A DNA stretch of 64,000 nucleotides, taken from positions 35,938 to 99,937 of the forward strand of contig CAJBBX010000013.1 in the NCBI GenBank assembly GCA_903951425.1. Direction: 5' to 3'. Source of the stretch: an uncultured Chthonomonas sp. (GTDB lineage: Bacteria; Armatimonadota; Chthonomonadetes; Chthonomonadales; CAJBBX01). Position 1 is the first letter of the stretch, and each line of letters starts with the position of its first letter. The notes under the pieces were generated by a model. The model made no database searches. It saw only the letters and a list, made by a program, of their open reading frames with translations, and was not told where the DNA came from. This document shows positions 1 to 10,100 of this stretch, piece after piece. The translations under genes and the position numbers were made by a program.

Positions 1-1
1 G

Positions 2-1996
2 CTGCGCCGCAACCCGCAGGTCTTCTCCTACACGCTCTGCGCCGAGTGGAGCATGCCCAGCGGCAACATGACGCCGCCCTGGGCGCCGCCCGACGCCGAG
101 GTTGGGTTGGTCCAGGGGGCCGTGGCGCTCTGGCACTGGCGGCACTGGCTGCTGGCCAAGTACGGCTCCATGGATCGGCTCAACAAGGCCTGGGGCACTC
201 AGCATTCGACGCCGGAGGACGTGTCCATCGTCGACTACACCTGGGACGGGGCCGCCAAGCGATACAGGGATCCCGTGGCCAAGGTGCTCGACTACCAGAA
301 CTTCCGCGAGTGGGTCACCATGCGGTACTTCCGGCCGCAGATCGCGGCCATCCGCTCCGTGGACGCCAACCACATGGTGACCATCAGCAACCACATGCGC
401 TCGTGGAACCTTTGGGAGGGCGCGGCCAAGCACTTCCTGGGCTACACCCCGGCCGAAGAAGCGCCCCACATCGACTACATGACCCTCCACGCCAACTACG
501 CCGAGGGCGAGATATCTAACAACCGCACGCCCGAGCAGGTGGTTCGCGAGATCGAAGTGCTGGCCCGCTTCTCCAGCGCCGGCCGCCGAATGCCCCTCTT
601 CCTGGAGGAGTTCACCTACGCCACGCCGGACCCGGTCCGCACCGCCTGCGCCCAGGAGGCGCTCGTGCGCGGCACACTTGGCCATGTCTCGGCCTGGACC
701 TCCTGGTACCTGCAGTTCCCCGACGGCGCAGGCGGGGCCGCCACAGCCGATACGCCCCACCGCATGGCCTGGCTCAACGCGGACCTGACGCCCACGCCCT
801 GGGGCGAGGCGGCCCGCGCGCTGGCCTCAGAGTTGCGAGCCGCCGACCTGCGCCGCAAGGTCCCGCGCCGTGTGGTGCGGCTGGACCGCGCCGTGGAGCT
901 CACGCCGACCAAGCTGGGCGTCCTTGCGTCGGCCTACCTGCAGTACAAGCCCGAGGAGCACCCCATGGACTACACCGTGCGCCACGAGCCCGATCTGGAC
1001 CTTCGCCTGGAGGGCGACGTTGCCCGCGGTCCCGCGCCCCTGAGGTGCCGCCCCGTCATCTCCGGCAACCTCCGCCCGTATGACCCATCCATCACCTCGC
1101 GGCTGGGGCGCGCGGGCTGGGAGCGGGAGATTAGCGACGAGCGCGCCATCGGTTTCGACCTGCTCTGGCTTTCGCATATCGCGCCGGCCTGGAGCGGATC
1201 GAGCGGCGACCCGGTGCGCGACATCCTCGACATCTGCGCCGAGCGCAAGACGCAGGTGATCCTCGACATCGGCTCGTCGCCCGATTGGTACGGCGTACTG
1301 GACGCCAGGGCCGAACGGAAGCTGGTCGGCGAGACGATCCGGCAGATCGCCAGGCGCTACGGCGGCCACCCCGCGTTCCACGCGTGGTACATCCCGCATG
1401 AGATCTACCAGGCTTGGGACCGCATGGGCGCCTATATGGATGAGCTCTATCCGGCGCTGGTGGCCGACTGCAAGAAGGCCGCGCCCGGCAAGCCCGTGAC
1501 CCTGTCGCCCTTCTTCATCTTGGACCGTGACCAGATATTCGGTGCATTCCGCACCTCCGAGCCGGAGGAGTACGGCGACTACTGGGCCGGCCTGATCCGC
1601 CGCAGCGGGTTCGACATCATCATGCTGCAGGACAGCGGCGAGCACTTCTCCTATGTCACCAACGACCAGCGCAGGCCCTTCTTCGAGGCCATGCAGCGGG
1701 CATGCCGGACGGGCGGCGCCAGGCTCTGGGGCAACGTGGAGACCGCGGAGTTCGAGTGCCCCGGCATCGAGGAGTACGTGAAGCGCTACGGCCGCGTACA
1801 CCACTCCACCGTGGCAAACGCCCCCTGGCGAGCGGTGCCGGTCCCGCGCCTGCAGAGCAAGCTCCGGCTTGCCGCCGAGTACTGCGAGCGGCTGGTGGCG
1901 TGGGGCTACTGCCAGTTCGGCCGCCCAACGCTGGGTCCAACCGCCGCGGCCTGGCACCGCGAGTACCAGCGCTACGTGCAGGACCAGCGAGGGTAG
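2..1996 (+). CDS. Glycoside hydrolase-like protein (GH42/GH5-like TIM-barrel N-part fused to DUF4434-like C-part), 5' truncated by window edge
   Basis: Frame is open from base 2 (LRRNPQVFSYTLCAEWSMPSGN...) without a start; 'YGSMDRLNKAWGT' typical of GH42-like proteins; C-terminal half 'SGNLRPYDPS...DERAIGFDLLWLSHIAP...GGHPAFHAWYIPHE' resembles DUF4434. Confidence 0.7.
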   Translation: MRRNPQVFSYTLCAEWSMPSGNMTPPWAPPDAEVGLVQGAVALWHWRHWLLAKYGSMDRLNKAWGTQHSTPEDVSIVDYTWDGAAKRYRDPVAKVLDYQNFREWVTMRYFRPQIAAIRSVDANHMVTISNHMRSWNLWEGAAKHFLGYTPAEEAPHIDYMTLHANYAEGEISNNRTPEQVVREIEVLARFSSAGRRMPLFLEEFTYATPDPVRTACAQEALVRGTLGHVSAWTSWYLQFPDGAGGAATADTPHRMAWLNADLTPTPWGEAARALASELRAADLRRKVPRRVVRLDRAVELTPTKLGVLASAYLQYKPEEHPMDYTVRHEPDLDLRLEGDVARGPAPLRCRPVISGNLRPYDPSITSRLGRAGWEREISDERAIGFDLLWLSHIAPAWSGSSGDPVRDILDICAERKTQVILDIGSSPDWYGVLDARAERKLVGETIRQIARRYGGHPAFHAWYIPHEIYQAWDRMGAYMDELYPALVADCKKAAPGKPVTLSPFFILDRDQIFGAFRTSEPEEYGDYWAGLIRRSGFDIIMLQDSGEHFSYVTNDQRRPFFEAMQRACRTGGARLWGNVETAEFECPGIEEYVKRYGRVHHSTVANAPWRAVPVPRLQSKLRLAAEYCERLVAWGYCQFGRPTLGPTAAAWHREYQRYVQDQRG

Positions 1997-2158
1997 CGGC
2001 GCGCGGTCCGATTTCCCGTTGCACCTCCGGTTGTTGGTGTTAGAATCGGCTACCACCTCGATGTGGGTCTCTGCCCACACGGTCGCCGGTGGCGGAGAGG
2101 GAGCAGTTGGACCCTCTCTATCGTGGCTCTGGCACGACAAACGGAGAGGAGACGCGAA

Positions 2159-2620
2159 ATGGCAAGGACGTTGACACACGTACTCGCAGTTGCCGGGTGT
2201 GTGCTGGTGGTGGGCGCTGCATGCGCTGAACAGGGCAGTGGCGGAGGGCTCCACCCGACGCTCTGGCTGGGAGCGCCGCTGGTGGTCCACATGCCCGCCG
2301 ACCGCGACGGCAAGCTCTCGATCGGGCTCGGCAGCGGCATGGTGTTCCGGAACCATTCGGACAGCCCTGCGTTCTCCGACATTGACGTGATCCGATCCGG
2401 CTTCATCGCCGAGGCCGTGGCGACCCCACAAGGCGAGAACGCCGGCCTCGCCTACAACCTCCGGATCGGCACCGGCTCAGGCACCTACTTCGCGCCGGGC
2501 GTCTTCTACGTGTCGCGCCCAAAGAACGGCATCTCGGGCCGCTTCGGCGTCATGGTCCCCATGGGTGGCGACGACGTGGCGCCCTTCTTGCCCGAAGTGA
2601 GCGTGGGCTTCCGCTTCTGA
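2159..2620 (+). CDS. Small exported hypothetical protein
   Basis: ATG at 2159 preceded by GGAGAGGAG; N-terminal signal-like MARTLTHVLAVAGCVLVVGAACA; ends in aromatic 'VSVGFRF' (outer-membrane barrel-like ending). Confidence 0.6.
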   Translation: MARTLTHVLAVAGCVLVVGAACAEQGSGGGLHPTLWLGAPLVVHMPADRDGKLSIGLGSGMVFRNHSDSPAFSDIDVIRSGFIAEAVATPQGENAGLAYNLRIGTGSGTYFAPGVFYVSRPKNGISGRFGVMVPMGGDDVAPFLPEVSVGFRF

Positions 2621-2711
2621 AGCGATGCCCTGCCGGCGCAAACCGGCGCGGGGTGACGGGGCGGTCGGTACGGCAGGCGCCGAACCACTCCCCCGTGGCC
2701 CCGCGCTCATG

Positions 2712-3377
2712 TCATGGTACGGTCTTCGCCTTGCCCACGGGCATCGCGTAGACTGCGCGCACCCCCTCGGGCAGCTTCAGAGCCTCCCCGGCTTTCGCCT
2801 CGTCGACGCCTCCTACCGGGACGCTCGCCAGGCCCAGGGCCGTCACCTGCAGAAGGATGTTCTGGGTCACGTGTCCGGCCTCCAGCAGCGCGAAGCGTTC
2901 GGCCTTGGCGCCTGCCCGGGCCTGCAACACGGCGAGGTCGACACAGAGCAGCAACACGACGGGCGGCTCGCCCGAGGTCGCCGGGTTCAGCGCCAGGGCA
3001 CGGGCCGCGGGCAGCAGATCGCCTTCACGAGCGGTGCGCAGCGCGTGCTCCTTCGGCAGGTACTCAGCCAAGCCGGTCCGATCCACCACGAAGAGCCGCA
3101 CGGCGTAGAGCGCCATGGCGGCCGGGGCCGTGCGAAGGCCCTTCACCGTCTCGGTGACGCCCTGCGCGGCCCAGCAGATCTGGCTGAGCTGTTGGAGCGT
3201 CACCGGCGTGTCGGCGAACGACCGGCAGGAGCGCCGCTTCGCCAGTGCCTCGTTCAGGGGCATCCCGCCGGTCGTGATCGGCTTCGGCAGGAGCCGGACC
3301 GCAGGCTGGGGCGTGCCGGCCTGACAAAGCGCTGCGGCTGCGCCGAGCGCCGCGAGCAGGGCAGGGAATCGATGCAT
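2712..3377 (-). CDS. SagB/ThcOx-type nitroreductase-family protein, exported
   Basis: ATG at 3377 (MHRFPALLAALGAAAALCQAG); 'LAKRRSCRSFADTPVTLQQLSQICWAAQGVT' and 'EAGHVTQNILLQVTALGLASVPVGGVDEAK' are typical of SagB/nitroreductase family. Confidence 0.85.
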   Translation of the reverse strand: MHRFPALLAALGAAAALCQAGTPQPAVRLLPKPITTGGMPLNEALAKRRSCRSFADTPVTLQQLSQICWAAQGVTETVKGLRTAPAAMALYAVRLFVVDRTGLAEYLPKEHALRTAREGDLLPAARALALNPATSGEPPVVLLLCVDLAVLQARAGAKAERFALLEAGHVTQNILLQVTALGLASVPVGGVDEAKAGEALKLPEGVRAVYAMPVGKAKTVP

Positions 3378-3521
3378 GGTGTCTCCTCCGCAGCATTGTA
3401 GCCGTGCGCCACGCGACGGCGAGGGATCGACCAACGATAGCGGGCCGTGCAGAAGCGTTCGGGGTCCTACGCCACGTACTGTGAAGCGTCGATACCCTTG
3501 CGCACAAGGAGGCCTTGCCCC

Positions 3522-4994
3522 ATGTCCACCGCTCTCGGCCGCACGATCGCCTGTCTGCTGGCCGCGCTCGCGCTGCTGCCGATCCGCGCCCAGGCCTACG
3601 ATGCCGCCGCCGACTTCGTGGTCGGCTCGCCGAACCCCAACGGCGTCTGGAGCTACGGCTACACGGCGACGCCGGGCAGCGCCTTCACAATCTTTGACGA
3701 ATACTCCGATAGCCCCTACGGGCCGGTCTGGCTTCACAACCTGTCGCTTGGCACGCCTTCATGCTGGAAGAACACCTCGTCGGACTCGGCCTACGGAATC
3801 GGGGCCGGCCAGGCCTCGCTGCACCCTGGGCCGGGCGGGGAGTACGCGACGATCCGCTTCACCGCGCCGATCGACGGGGCCTACGATGCCGTCATGGAGT
3901 GGGGACCCGGCGACGGCGGGGACACTGACGCTTGGTTGCTGCTCAACTCCGCCACGTCGCTCCAGTACATCGCCTCCACCGCGTCGACCGGTTCGTACAC
4001 GGAGTACTCCATCACCATGAAGGCCGGCGACACGCTGGACCTATCAGTAGGTGCGCTGGGGAGCTTCTACTACGACAATACGCAGGTGAACCTCCGCGTG
4101 ATGCCGTCATCGCGCATTGCGACTGCGCTGTGGACCGCCAACAGCCGCGGCATCATCACGCGGCCGGTCTATCTGCGTGCCTATGACCTGCGACGGCTCA
4201 CGGACAACGCCTTCCTCAGCGGCCGGAGCATCACGTTCCGCGTCGACGGCACCGACGTGGGGAGCGCCGTGGCCGATTCGCGCGGCGATGCGGCACTGGC
4301 CTGGACCATCACTGACGGCGCCGCATCTCGCGCCATGAAGGTGGAGTACGCAGGCGATACCGAGTACGACTCCTGCTCGGCCTCTGCCGTGGTCACAGCG
4401 GACACCGTGGCCACGAAGACCTATGTGCCCGACCGCAGCGGCAAGGTCAAGACCTATACGGTGCCCAAAGCCTTCCTGTTCCAGACCGACAACTCGCCGG
4501 TCGAGGGCAAGGTGATGACGATCAAGGTGGACGGCGCCTCCATCGGAACCGATACCACCCGTGCCAACGGTTGCGCCCAGTTGGGCTACACGGTGCCGGA
4601 GGGTTCCGGCGCGGGAACTCGCGTGATCAGGTGCGAGTTCGCGGGCGACGGTGGGTTCGTCTCCTCGGCGAACGTGGGCAAGCTGGCCGTCCTCAAGGGC
4701 AACCTCTACGTCTGGGCCTATGTCCGGTCGGGCAAGGCGGGCACGAGCCATCCGCTGAAAGCCTACGTCCGCAGCCTACCGGACTATGTGATCCAGCCCG
4801 GCAAGCAGATCACGTTCAGCGTCAACGGCACGGAGGTGCAGGCAGCCTCGGTGGCCGCCGACGGCTGGGCCACCGCCACATGGGCCATTCCGGCTGGCGA
4901 ACCCACCGGCTCCCACACGGCGACGGCCGCCTTCGCAGGCGACGCCTGGTACGAGCCCGTCACCGCAAGTACCGCGTTCAACGTGGTTCCGTAG
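3522..4994 (+). CDS. Exported protein with three tandem bacterial Ig-like domains
   Basis: RBS AAGGAGG before ATG 3522; signal peptide MSTALGRTIACLLAALALLPIRAQA; three repeats of ...FxVDGTxVGxxxADxxGxAxxxWxIxxG...xxxxxFAGDxxY... Confidence 0.8.
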   Translation: MSTALGRTIACLLAALALLPIRAQAYDAAADFVVGSPNPNGVWSYGYTATPGSAFTIFDEYSDSPYGPVWLHNLSLGTPSCWKNTSSDSAYGIGAGQASLHPGPGGEYATIRFTAPIDGAYDAVMEWGPGDGGDTDAWLLLNSATSLQYIASTASTGSYTEYSITMKAGDTLDLSVGALGSFYYDNTQVNLRVMPSSRIATALWTANSRGIITRPVYLRAYDLRRLTDNAFLSGRSITFRVDGTDVGSAVADSRGDAALAWTITDGAASRAMKVEYAGDTEYDSCSASAVVTADTVATKTYVPDRSGKVKTYTVPKAFLFQTDNSPVEGKVMTIKVDGASIGTDTTRANGCAQLGYTVPEGSGAGTRVIRCEFAGDGGFVSSANVGKLAVLKGNLYVWAYVRSGKAGTSHPLKAYVRSLPDYVIQPGKQITFSVNGTEVQAASVAADGWATATWAIPAGEPTGSHTATAAFAGDAWYEPVTASTAFNVVP

Positions 4995-5012
4995 CAGCCG
5001 CTGAGCCGATGG

Positions 5013-5045
5013 AGTAGGGGGCGGTTTGTTCCTGCCGCCCCTACT
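5013..5045 (+). terminator. Hairpin downstream of the Ig-like gene
   Basis: AGTAGGGGGCGG-tttgttcctg-CCGCCCCTACT inverted repeat (one bulged G) 18 bp after the stop codon. Confidence 0.6.
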
Positions 5046-5142
5046 TCAGCACCAGGGCTCTCCTGAGACGGCCACCACCCGAACCCCGTCGCGCACCGCC
5101 AATGGTCTATGGTAGGATGGTAGTAGGAGGATAGTAGCAACC

Positions 5143-5394
5143 ATGGCCACGAGCGTTAAGATCAGCATCAGCTTGCCCGACTGCACTCTGCGTGAGGTGG
5201 AGGAGCGCCGAACAGCCTCCAACGAGACCCGAAGCGACTACTTCCGCCGAGCCGTCGAGGCGTTGCTCCGAGAGGAGCGGGAACGGTACGACGTGGCGCG
5301 GACGGTTGCCGGCTACACGGCTCAGCCGGAGACAGACGCCGAAGTGGCATGGGGCGCCCTCGGCGGCTCGGCGGTTGGGGCGTCGGAGTGGTGA
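5143..5394 (+). CDS. MazE-like ribbon-helix-helix antitoxin
   Basis: 83 aa; 'VKISISLPDCTLREVEERRTASNETRSDYFRRAVEALLREE' RHH/CopG-type N-terminus; directly upstream of a MazF-type toxin. Confidence 0.8.
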   Translation: MATSVKISISLPDCTLREVEERRTASNETRSDYFRRAVEALLREERERYDVARTVAGYTAQPETDAEVAWGALGGSAVGASEW

Positions 5395-5708
5395 TCCGCC
5401 GTGGCGAGGCCTGGTGGGCGGACCTGCCTGAGCCCGTCGGGAGGCGTCCGGTGCTCGTGCTGACCCGAGACGCAGTCGTGGCCGTCCGGGCGAACGTGAT
5501 GGTGGCGCCGATCACCACACGGATGCGCGGCATACCCACGGAGGTGCCTCTCGGTCCTGAGGATGGCCTGCCGAAGCCGTGCGTCGTGGACCTGGACTCC
5601 CTTCAAACCCTGAGCAAAGCAACGCTCTGCGAACGCATCGCGCCACTGAGCCGGCAGAAGATGAACGAAGTCGAGGCCGCCGTTCGGTTCGCGCTGAGCT
5701 TGGGGTAG
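5391..5708 (+). CDS. MazF/PemK-family mRNA interferase toxin
   Basis: GTG start at 5391 overlaps antitoxin TGA (GTGA); 'IRRGEAWWADLPEPVGRRPVLVLTRDAVVAVRANVMVAPITTRMRGIPTEVPLGPEDGLPKPCVVDLDSLQTLSKATLCERI' is a canonical MazF pattern. Confidence 0.9.
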   Translation: MIRRGEAWWADLPEPVGRRPVLVLTRDAVVAVRANVMVAPITTRMRGIPTEVPLGPEDGLPKPCVVDLDSLQTLSKATLCERIAPLSRQKMNEVEAAVRFALSLG

Positions 5709-5786
5709 CGGAGCCCAGGCAGCGACGGCCCTGTCGCTTGACAGCTTGGCCTTGGTGGCTTACACTCGCAGGAGGAGGAGGCACCC

Positions 5787-7739
5787 ATGGTCATGGCGGC
5801 TGGTGCGTTGCGTCTCCGCCCGCGCGCCTACGTGGTCGGCGTCGGGGCGATTGCGTTGAACCAGATGTGGCTGGTGCAGGTCGAGCTGGTGCGCTGGTCG
5901 CTCTTCACCAACGTCGTGCCCTTCTGCAACGCGCTCTTCACGCTGGCGGCGCTGCTCGGGCTCAACACCGCCGTGGGCCGCCTCTCGCCGTCGCGCCGGA
6001 CGCCTCTGCACAGGGGCGAACTGCTGGCCATCTTCGCCATGGTCTGCATCGGCTCGGCCCTGGGCGCGCAGCAGATGGGGCAGTTGCTCGTCTCGTTCCT
6101 CCCGTACCCCGCGCGGTTCGCCGACGGCCGCAACCGTTGGGCCGGCTCGTTCGTGCCGCACCTGCCGCACTGGCTCACCGTGTCGGATCCCACCGCCGTG
6201 CGCAACTTCTACGACGGCTGGTCGTCGCTCTACCGGCCCGAGAACTGGCGCCCCTGGGTCGTGCCCTGCCTGGCGTGGGTCCTGTTCACCGTGGTCTTGC
6301 TCTGGACCATGCTCTGCATCAGCGCGCTCATGCGGCGGCAATGGACCAGCGCCGAGCGGCTTAACTACCCGACGGCGCACCTGCCCATCGAGATGACCTC
6401 CGGCGCGGCGTTCTGGCGCAGCAGGCCGCTGGCGTTCGGCCTCGCCCTTGCCGCCCTGCTGGGGCTCTACAACGGCGCCGCGTATCTGATGCCCTGGATC
6501 CCCATGATCCCCATCAAGCGGCAGGAGGTCCAGAGCGTCTTCGTCTCGGCTCCCTGGACCGGGATCGGCGTGGTTAAGATCAGCTTCTACCCCTTCGCGG
6601 CGGGGTTGGCGTTCCTCATGCCCTTCGAGTTATCGCTCTCACTCTGGGTCTTCTACCTGCTCTACAAGCTGGAGCTGGTCGCCGTTGCGGCGCTGGGGCA
6701 GGAGCAGGTCTTCTCGTCCGGCGCGGGCTTCGACGCGGTGGCGCCCTACGAGAGCGCGCAGGCGTTCGGGGCCTACATGGTGGTCTGCATCATGGCGCTC
6801 TGGTCTGCCCGGGGCCACCTGCGGGAGGCCTGGGCCTCCGCCTGGTGCCGGCGGCCGGGCGCTCGAGGCGATGAGCAGGAGCCTATGGCCTACCGAACAG
6901 CATTCGTCGGCGGCGGCATGGGCCTGCTGCTGCTATGCGCGTTCCTCGTGGCCGCGGGGATGCCGGCCTGGGTCGCGCTGATTTTCTTCGTGGTCTACCT
7001 GGCCCTGACGCTGGTGATCGGCCGCCTCCGCGCGGAGTTCGGCCTGCCGATCCACGATATGCATAACGTGGGCCCGGCCAACCTGCTGCTCGCCTCCTTC
7101 GGGCCGGCGGCGCTGGGGCCGAGGGCGCTGGTTCTGTTCGGCCTCACCTACTGGTTCAACCGGACCTACTTCGCTAACCCGCTGCCGCACCAGCTTGAGG
7201 GCATGAAGATGGCGGATGTGTCCGGCCTGTCGCAGCGCGACCTGGCGCGGGCCATGATGCTTGCGGCGGTGGTGGGGGCCGTGGGCATGTTCTGGACCTA
7301 CCTGCACGGCATATACCAGTACGGCGCGGCCACCGCCGCAGTGGAGCAGTGGCCGCGCGAGTTCCCGCGGGAGAACTTCAGCCGCGTCCACGAGTGGCTC
7401 CAACTGGGCGGCCGCCGCAACGAGCCCGCCATGACCGCCGCCGGCGCCGGGATGGGCATCGCGCTGGCGCTGAGCCTCCTCCGGTCGCGGTTCGCGTGGT
7501 TCCCGTTCCATCCGCTGGGCTATGCCGTGGCTAACTCCTGGGGCCTCACGCAGATCTGGCTCCCGATCATGATCGGCAGCATCCTGAAGGGCATCGTCAT
7601 GCGCTACGGCGGTCTGCGGCTCTACCGGTCAGCCGCCCCATTTGCGCTGGGCGTCATCCTCGGCGACATGCTCGTGGGAGCCGCTTGGACCCTGGTGGGC
7701 ATCGCGCGCGGGTTCCGGGCCTACGAGTTCTGGCCCTGA
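5787..7739 (+). CDS. DUF6785-type large polytopic membrane protein
   Basis: 650 aa with many hydrophobic segments; 'RLRAEFGLPIHDMHNVGPANLL' and overall layout as in DUF6785/DUF6784 proteins; paralog fragments at 40049-41655. Confidence 0.75.
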   Translation: MVMAAGALRLRPRAYVVGVGAIALNQMWLVQVELVRWSLFTNVVPFCNALFTLAALLGLNTAVGRLSPSRRTPLHRGELLAIFAMVCIGSALGAQQMGQLLVSFLPYPARFADGRNRWAGSFVPHLPHWLTVSDPTAVRNFYDGWSSLYRPENWRPWVVPCLAWVLFTVVLLWTMLCISALMRRQWTSAERLNYPTAHLPIEMTSGAAFWRSRPLAFGLALAALLGLYNGAAYLMPWIPMIPIKRQEVQSVFVSAPWTGIGVVKISFYPFAAGLAFLMPFELSLSLWVFYLLYKLELVAVAALGQEQVFSSGAGFDAVAPYESAQAFGAYMVVCIMALWSARGHLREAWASAWCRRPGARGDEQEPMAYRTAFVGGGMGLLLLCAFLVAAGMPAWVALIFFVVYLALTLVIGRLRAEFGLPIHDMHNVGPANLLLASFGPAALGPRALVLFGLTYWFNRTYFANPLPHQLEGMKMADVSGLSQRDLARAMMLAAVVGAVGMFWTYLHGIYQYGAATAAVEQWPREFPRENFSRVHEWLQLGGRRNEPAMTAAGAGMGIALALSLLRSRFAWFPFHPLGYAVANSWGLTQIWLPIMIGSILKGIVMRYGGLRLYRSAAPFALGVILGDMLVGAAWTLVGIARGFRAYEFWP

Positions 7740-7801
7740 CCCGGCGCGGAACGGCCGCCCTTGGGTATGCTCGGGGCACACCTGAGCCCGGGAGGCCACC
7801 G

Positions 7802-10000
7802 ATGCCCGATCTGAGCCTGACCACCGCCTGCGACGTGCTGCGCTTTGAGCCGGAGACGGGCCGCCTGGCCTCCATGCGGACACTCACCAACCCCGAGGTC
7901 GAGTTGCTATCACCACCGGACGACCTGCCCGCCTTCGCCCTGAACCTGCTCACGAGCGCGGGCGAGACCGTCTATGCCGACTCGCGTCAGTGCGGCCCGC
8001 CCGAGATGCGCCTTGAGTGTGACGAGGCCGGGGGAGCGATCGCCCTCTCGATGGCCTTCTCGCGGGTCGACGGCCTGGACCTAGATGTGACCCTCCGCGT
8101 GGCCGCGTCGCTCCGTGATCGCTTTTTACGCTGGAGCGCCGAGGTGCGCAACGGGACCGGCATGGACATGGTCGACCTGCAGTTCCCGTTTGTGGTCTGT
8201 GCGTCCCGGCCGGACCTGTCCGTGCTGGACCCCTCGGCCTTCGGGTCGCTCCTGCGGGGCCCGGCGTTGGAGGGCCTGCCGCAGGATGCGCATGAGCTCT
8301 GGCGCCTCTCGGTCGCCAACGGCAGCTCTCCCCACTACCCCGGCCGAAGCTTCGCGCAGTTCATGGCCGCCTACGCCCAGGGCGCCGGGATCTACCTGGC
8401 CTGCGACGACGCCGAGGCCAACGTGAAGCTCTTCCGGCCGGTTCGCTCGGGCCAGGGCGTGCGGTTGGGGATCGCCCACATCGGCGACTGGCCCGCCGGC
8501 GCCCGGACGCTGGAGTACCAGGTGCTGTTGGGCAGCTTCGAGGGCGACTGGTACGACGCGGCCGAACTCTACCGCGGTTGGGCGCTCCAGCAGGAGTGGG
8601 CCACGCCGCTGACCGCCCGCACCGATGTGCCCGAGTGGCTGCTCGACTCGCCGCCGCACATCACCATCCGTCTGCAGGGATACGTCGACGACGGGGTGGC
8701 GCCGCCCATCGAGGCGTTCCTGCCCTATGAGAAGTGCATCCCACTGCTGGACGCCGTGGCGACCCGCGTGGATGCGCCGCTGGTGGCCGTGCTCATGTCA
8801 TGGGAGCGGGGCGGACCGTGGGTCTATCCCGACTGCTTCCCGCCCATCGGCGGCGATGAGTCGATGGCCCGCTTCGCCGCCATGGCCCGGGAGCGCGGCT
8901 GGCACGTGGGCTCCTTCTGCAACGGCACGCGATGGGTCACGCGGCACCTCTTCAACGGCTACGAGGGCGAGGCCTTCTTCCGTGAGAACGGAGGCGAGCG
9001 GAGCGTGTCGCGGCAATCCGACGGCTCGCTCTGGCCCGAGTCGTGGGATCAGGGCTGGCGGCCCAGCTACGTCCAGTGCATGGACAACGACATGACGCGC
9101 CATATCGCCACTGAGTTCGTGGAGCGGCTGGTGGGGTGGGGGATGGAGTCGATCCAGTTCTTCGACCAGAACTGCAACGCGGCCACGTTCCCCTGCTTCG
9201 CTACAGATCACGGCCACCCCCGCATCCCCGGCAAGTGGATGGCCCGGGCCATGCGCCGCATGATGCGCGAGTTCCGTCAGGTGGACGCCCGCGCCGGCGA
9301 GGCGGGGGTGATCCACTCCACGGAGATGCCCTGCAACGAGACCTGCCTGCCCCTCTTCCAGCAGAGCGACGTTCGCGTGAGCCCGCCCACCTCGGGCCTG
9401 GCCGACTTCGTGCCCGTCTACCAGTACCTCTACCACGAGTGCGCCATCCTGCACGGGATGATGAGCTTCGGCCCCGAGCCCGTCTCCATGGCCGTCCGTA
9501 GCGCATGGAACCTGGTATTGGGAGAGATCACCGGCGGCGTGCTGACAGGCGACGGCACGCTGCTGAACCGCGACACCATCAACTGGGCTGAGTGGGAACC
9601 CAAGGTGGGGAGCGACGAGGACTCGCTGGAGATGATGCGCACCGTCACGGCGCTGCGCCGAGGCGCCGCGCGGCCCTTCCTGGTCTACGGTCGGATGCAG
9701 CGTCCGGCGGACATGCAGGGCATCGAGGTCCGCCGCTGGGAGCGCCCGGGCCGCAAGCACGAGCTACCGGTCGTGGCCCACTCCGCATGGACAGACCCGG
9801 AGGGCAGGCACGGCGTGGTTCTGGCAAATTGGACCAACGAGCCCCAGACGGTCCGCCTCACCGACCCGCGCCTGCCGAAGGGCGCCGTGGTGACCGCCGT
9901 GGGCCGGGAGACGACCCAGGCGCCCCTGCCGCCCGCCACCGGCGAGGTGACGATCCCGGCGCTGGGCTGCGTCCTGGTGGCATCGGGCGTACACCACTGA
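7802..10000 (+). CDS. DUF6259-like / glycoside hydrolase-like cytoplasmic protein
   Basis: ATG 7802 after GGGAGGCCACCG; 732-aa ORF with 'YRGWALQQEW' and 'ESIQFFDQNCNAATFPCF' TIM-barrel-like features. Confidence 0.65.
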   Translation: MPDLSLTTACDVLRFEPETGRLASMRTLTNPEVELLSPPDDLPAFALNLLTSAGETVYADSRQCGPPEMRLECDEAGGAIALSMAFSRVDGLDLDVTLRVAASLRDRFLRWSAEVRNGTGMDMVDLQFPFVVCASRPDLSVLDPSAFGSLLRGPALEGLPQDAHELWRLSVANGSSPHYPGRSFAQFMAAYAQGAGIYLACDDAEANVKLFRPVRSGQGVRLGIAHIGDWPAGARTLEYQVLLGSFEGDWYDAAELYRGWALQQEWATPLTARTDVPEWLLDSPPHITIRLQGYVDDGVAPPIEAFLPYEKCIPLLDAVATRVDAPLVAVLMSWERGGPWVYPDCFPPIGGDESMARFAAMARERGWHVGSFCNGTRWVTRHLFNGYEGEAFFRENGGERSVSRQSDGSLWPESWDQGWRPSYVQCMDNDMTRHIATEFVERLVGWGMESIQFFDQNCNAATFPCFATDHGHPRIPGKWMARAMRRMMREFRQVDARAGEAGVIHSTEMPCNETCLPLFQQSDVRVSPPTSGLADFVPVYQYLYHECAILHGMMSFGPEPVSMAVRSAWNLVLGEITGGVLTGDGTLLNRDTINWAEWEPKVGSDEDSLEMMRTVTALRRGAARPFLVYGRMQRPADMQGIEVRRWERPGRKHELPVVAHSAWTDPEGRHGVVLANWTNEPQTVRLTDPRLPKGAVVTAVGRETTQAPLPPATGEVTIPALGCVLVASGVHH

Positions 10001-10049
10001 GGGGGCGAGCGCCCTGCCGGCGGCGGGCTTCGACCGGTGCGTTGGCCGC

Positions 10050-10075
10050 TGGGCCGCACCGGTTGGTGCGGCCCA
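10050..10075. terminator. Bidirectional hairpin between convergent genes
   Basis: Perfect 11-bp stem TGGGCCGCACC-ggtt-GGTGCGGCCCA. Confidence 0.65.
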
Positions 10076-10100
10076 GTTGCGCGGTGTCGCCCTGATCGGT

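Noticed and set aside
5391-5708. ORF track start at 5349 for the toxin
   Set aside because: Upstream extension is the antitoxin in another frame; GTG 5391 with GTGA overlap fits MazF N-termini better.
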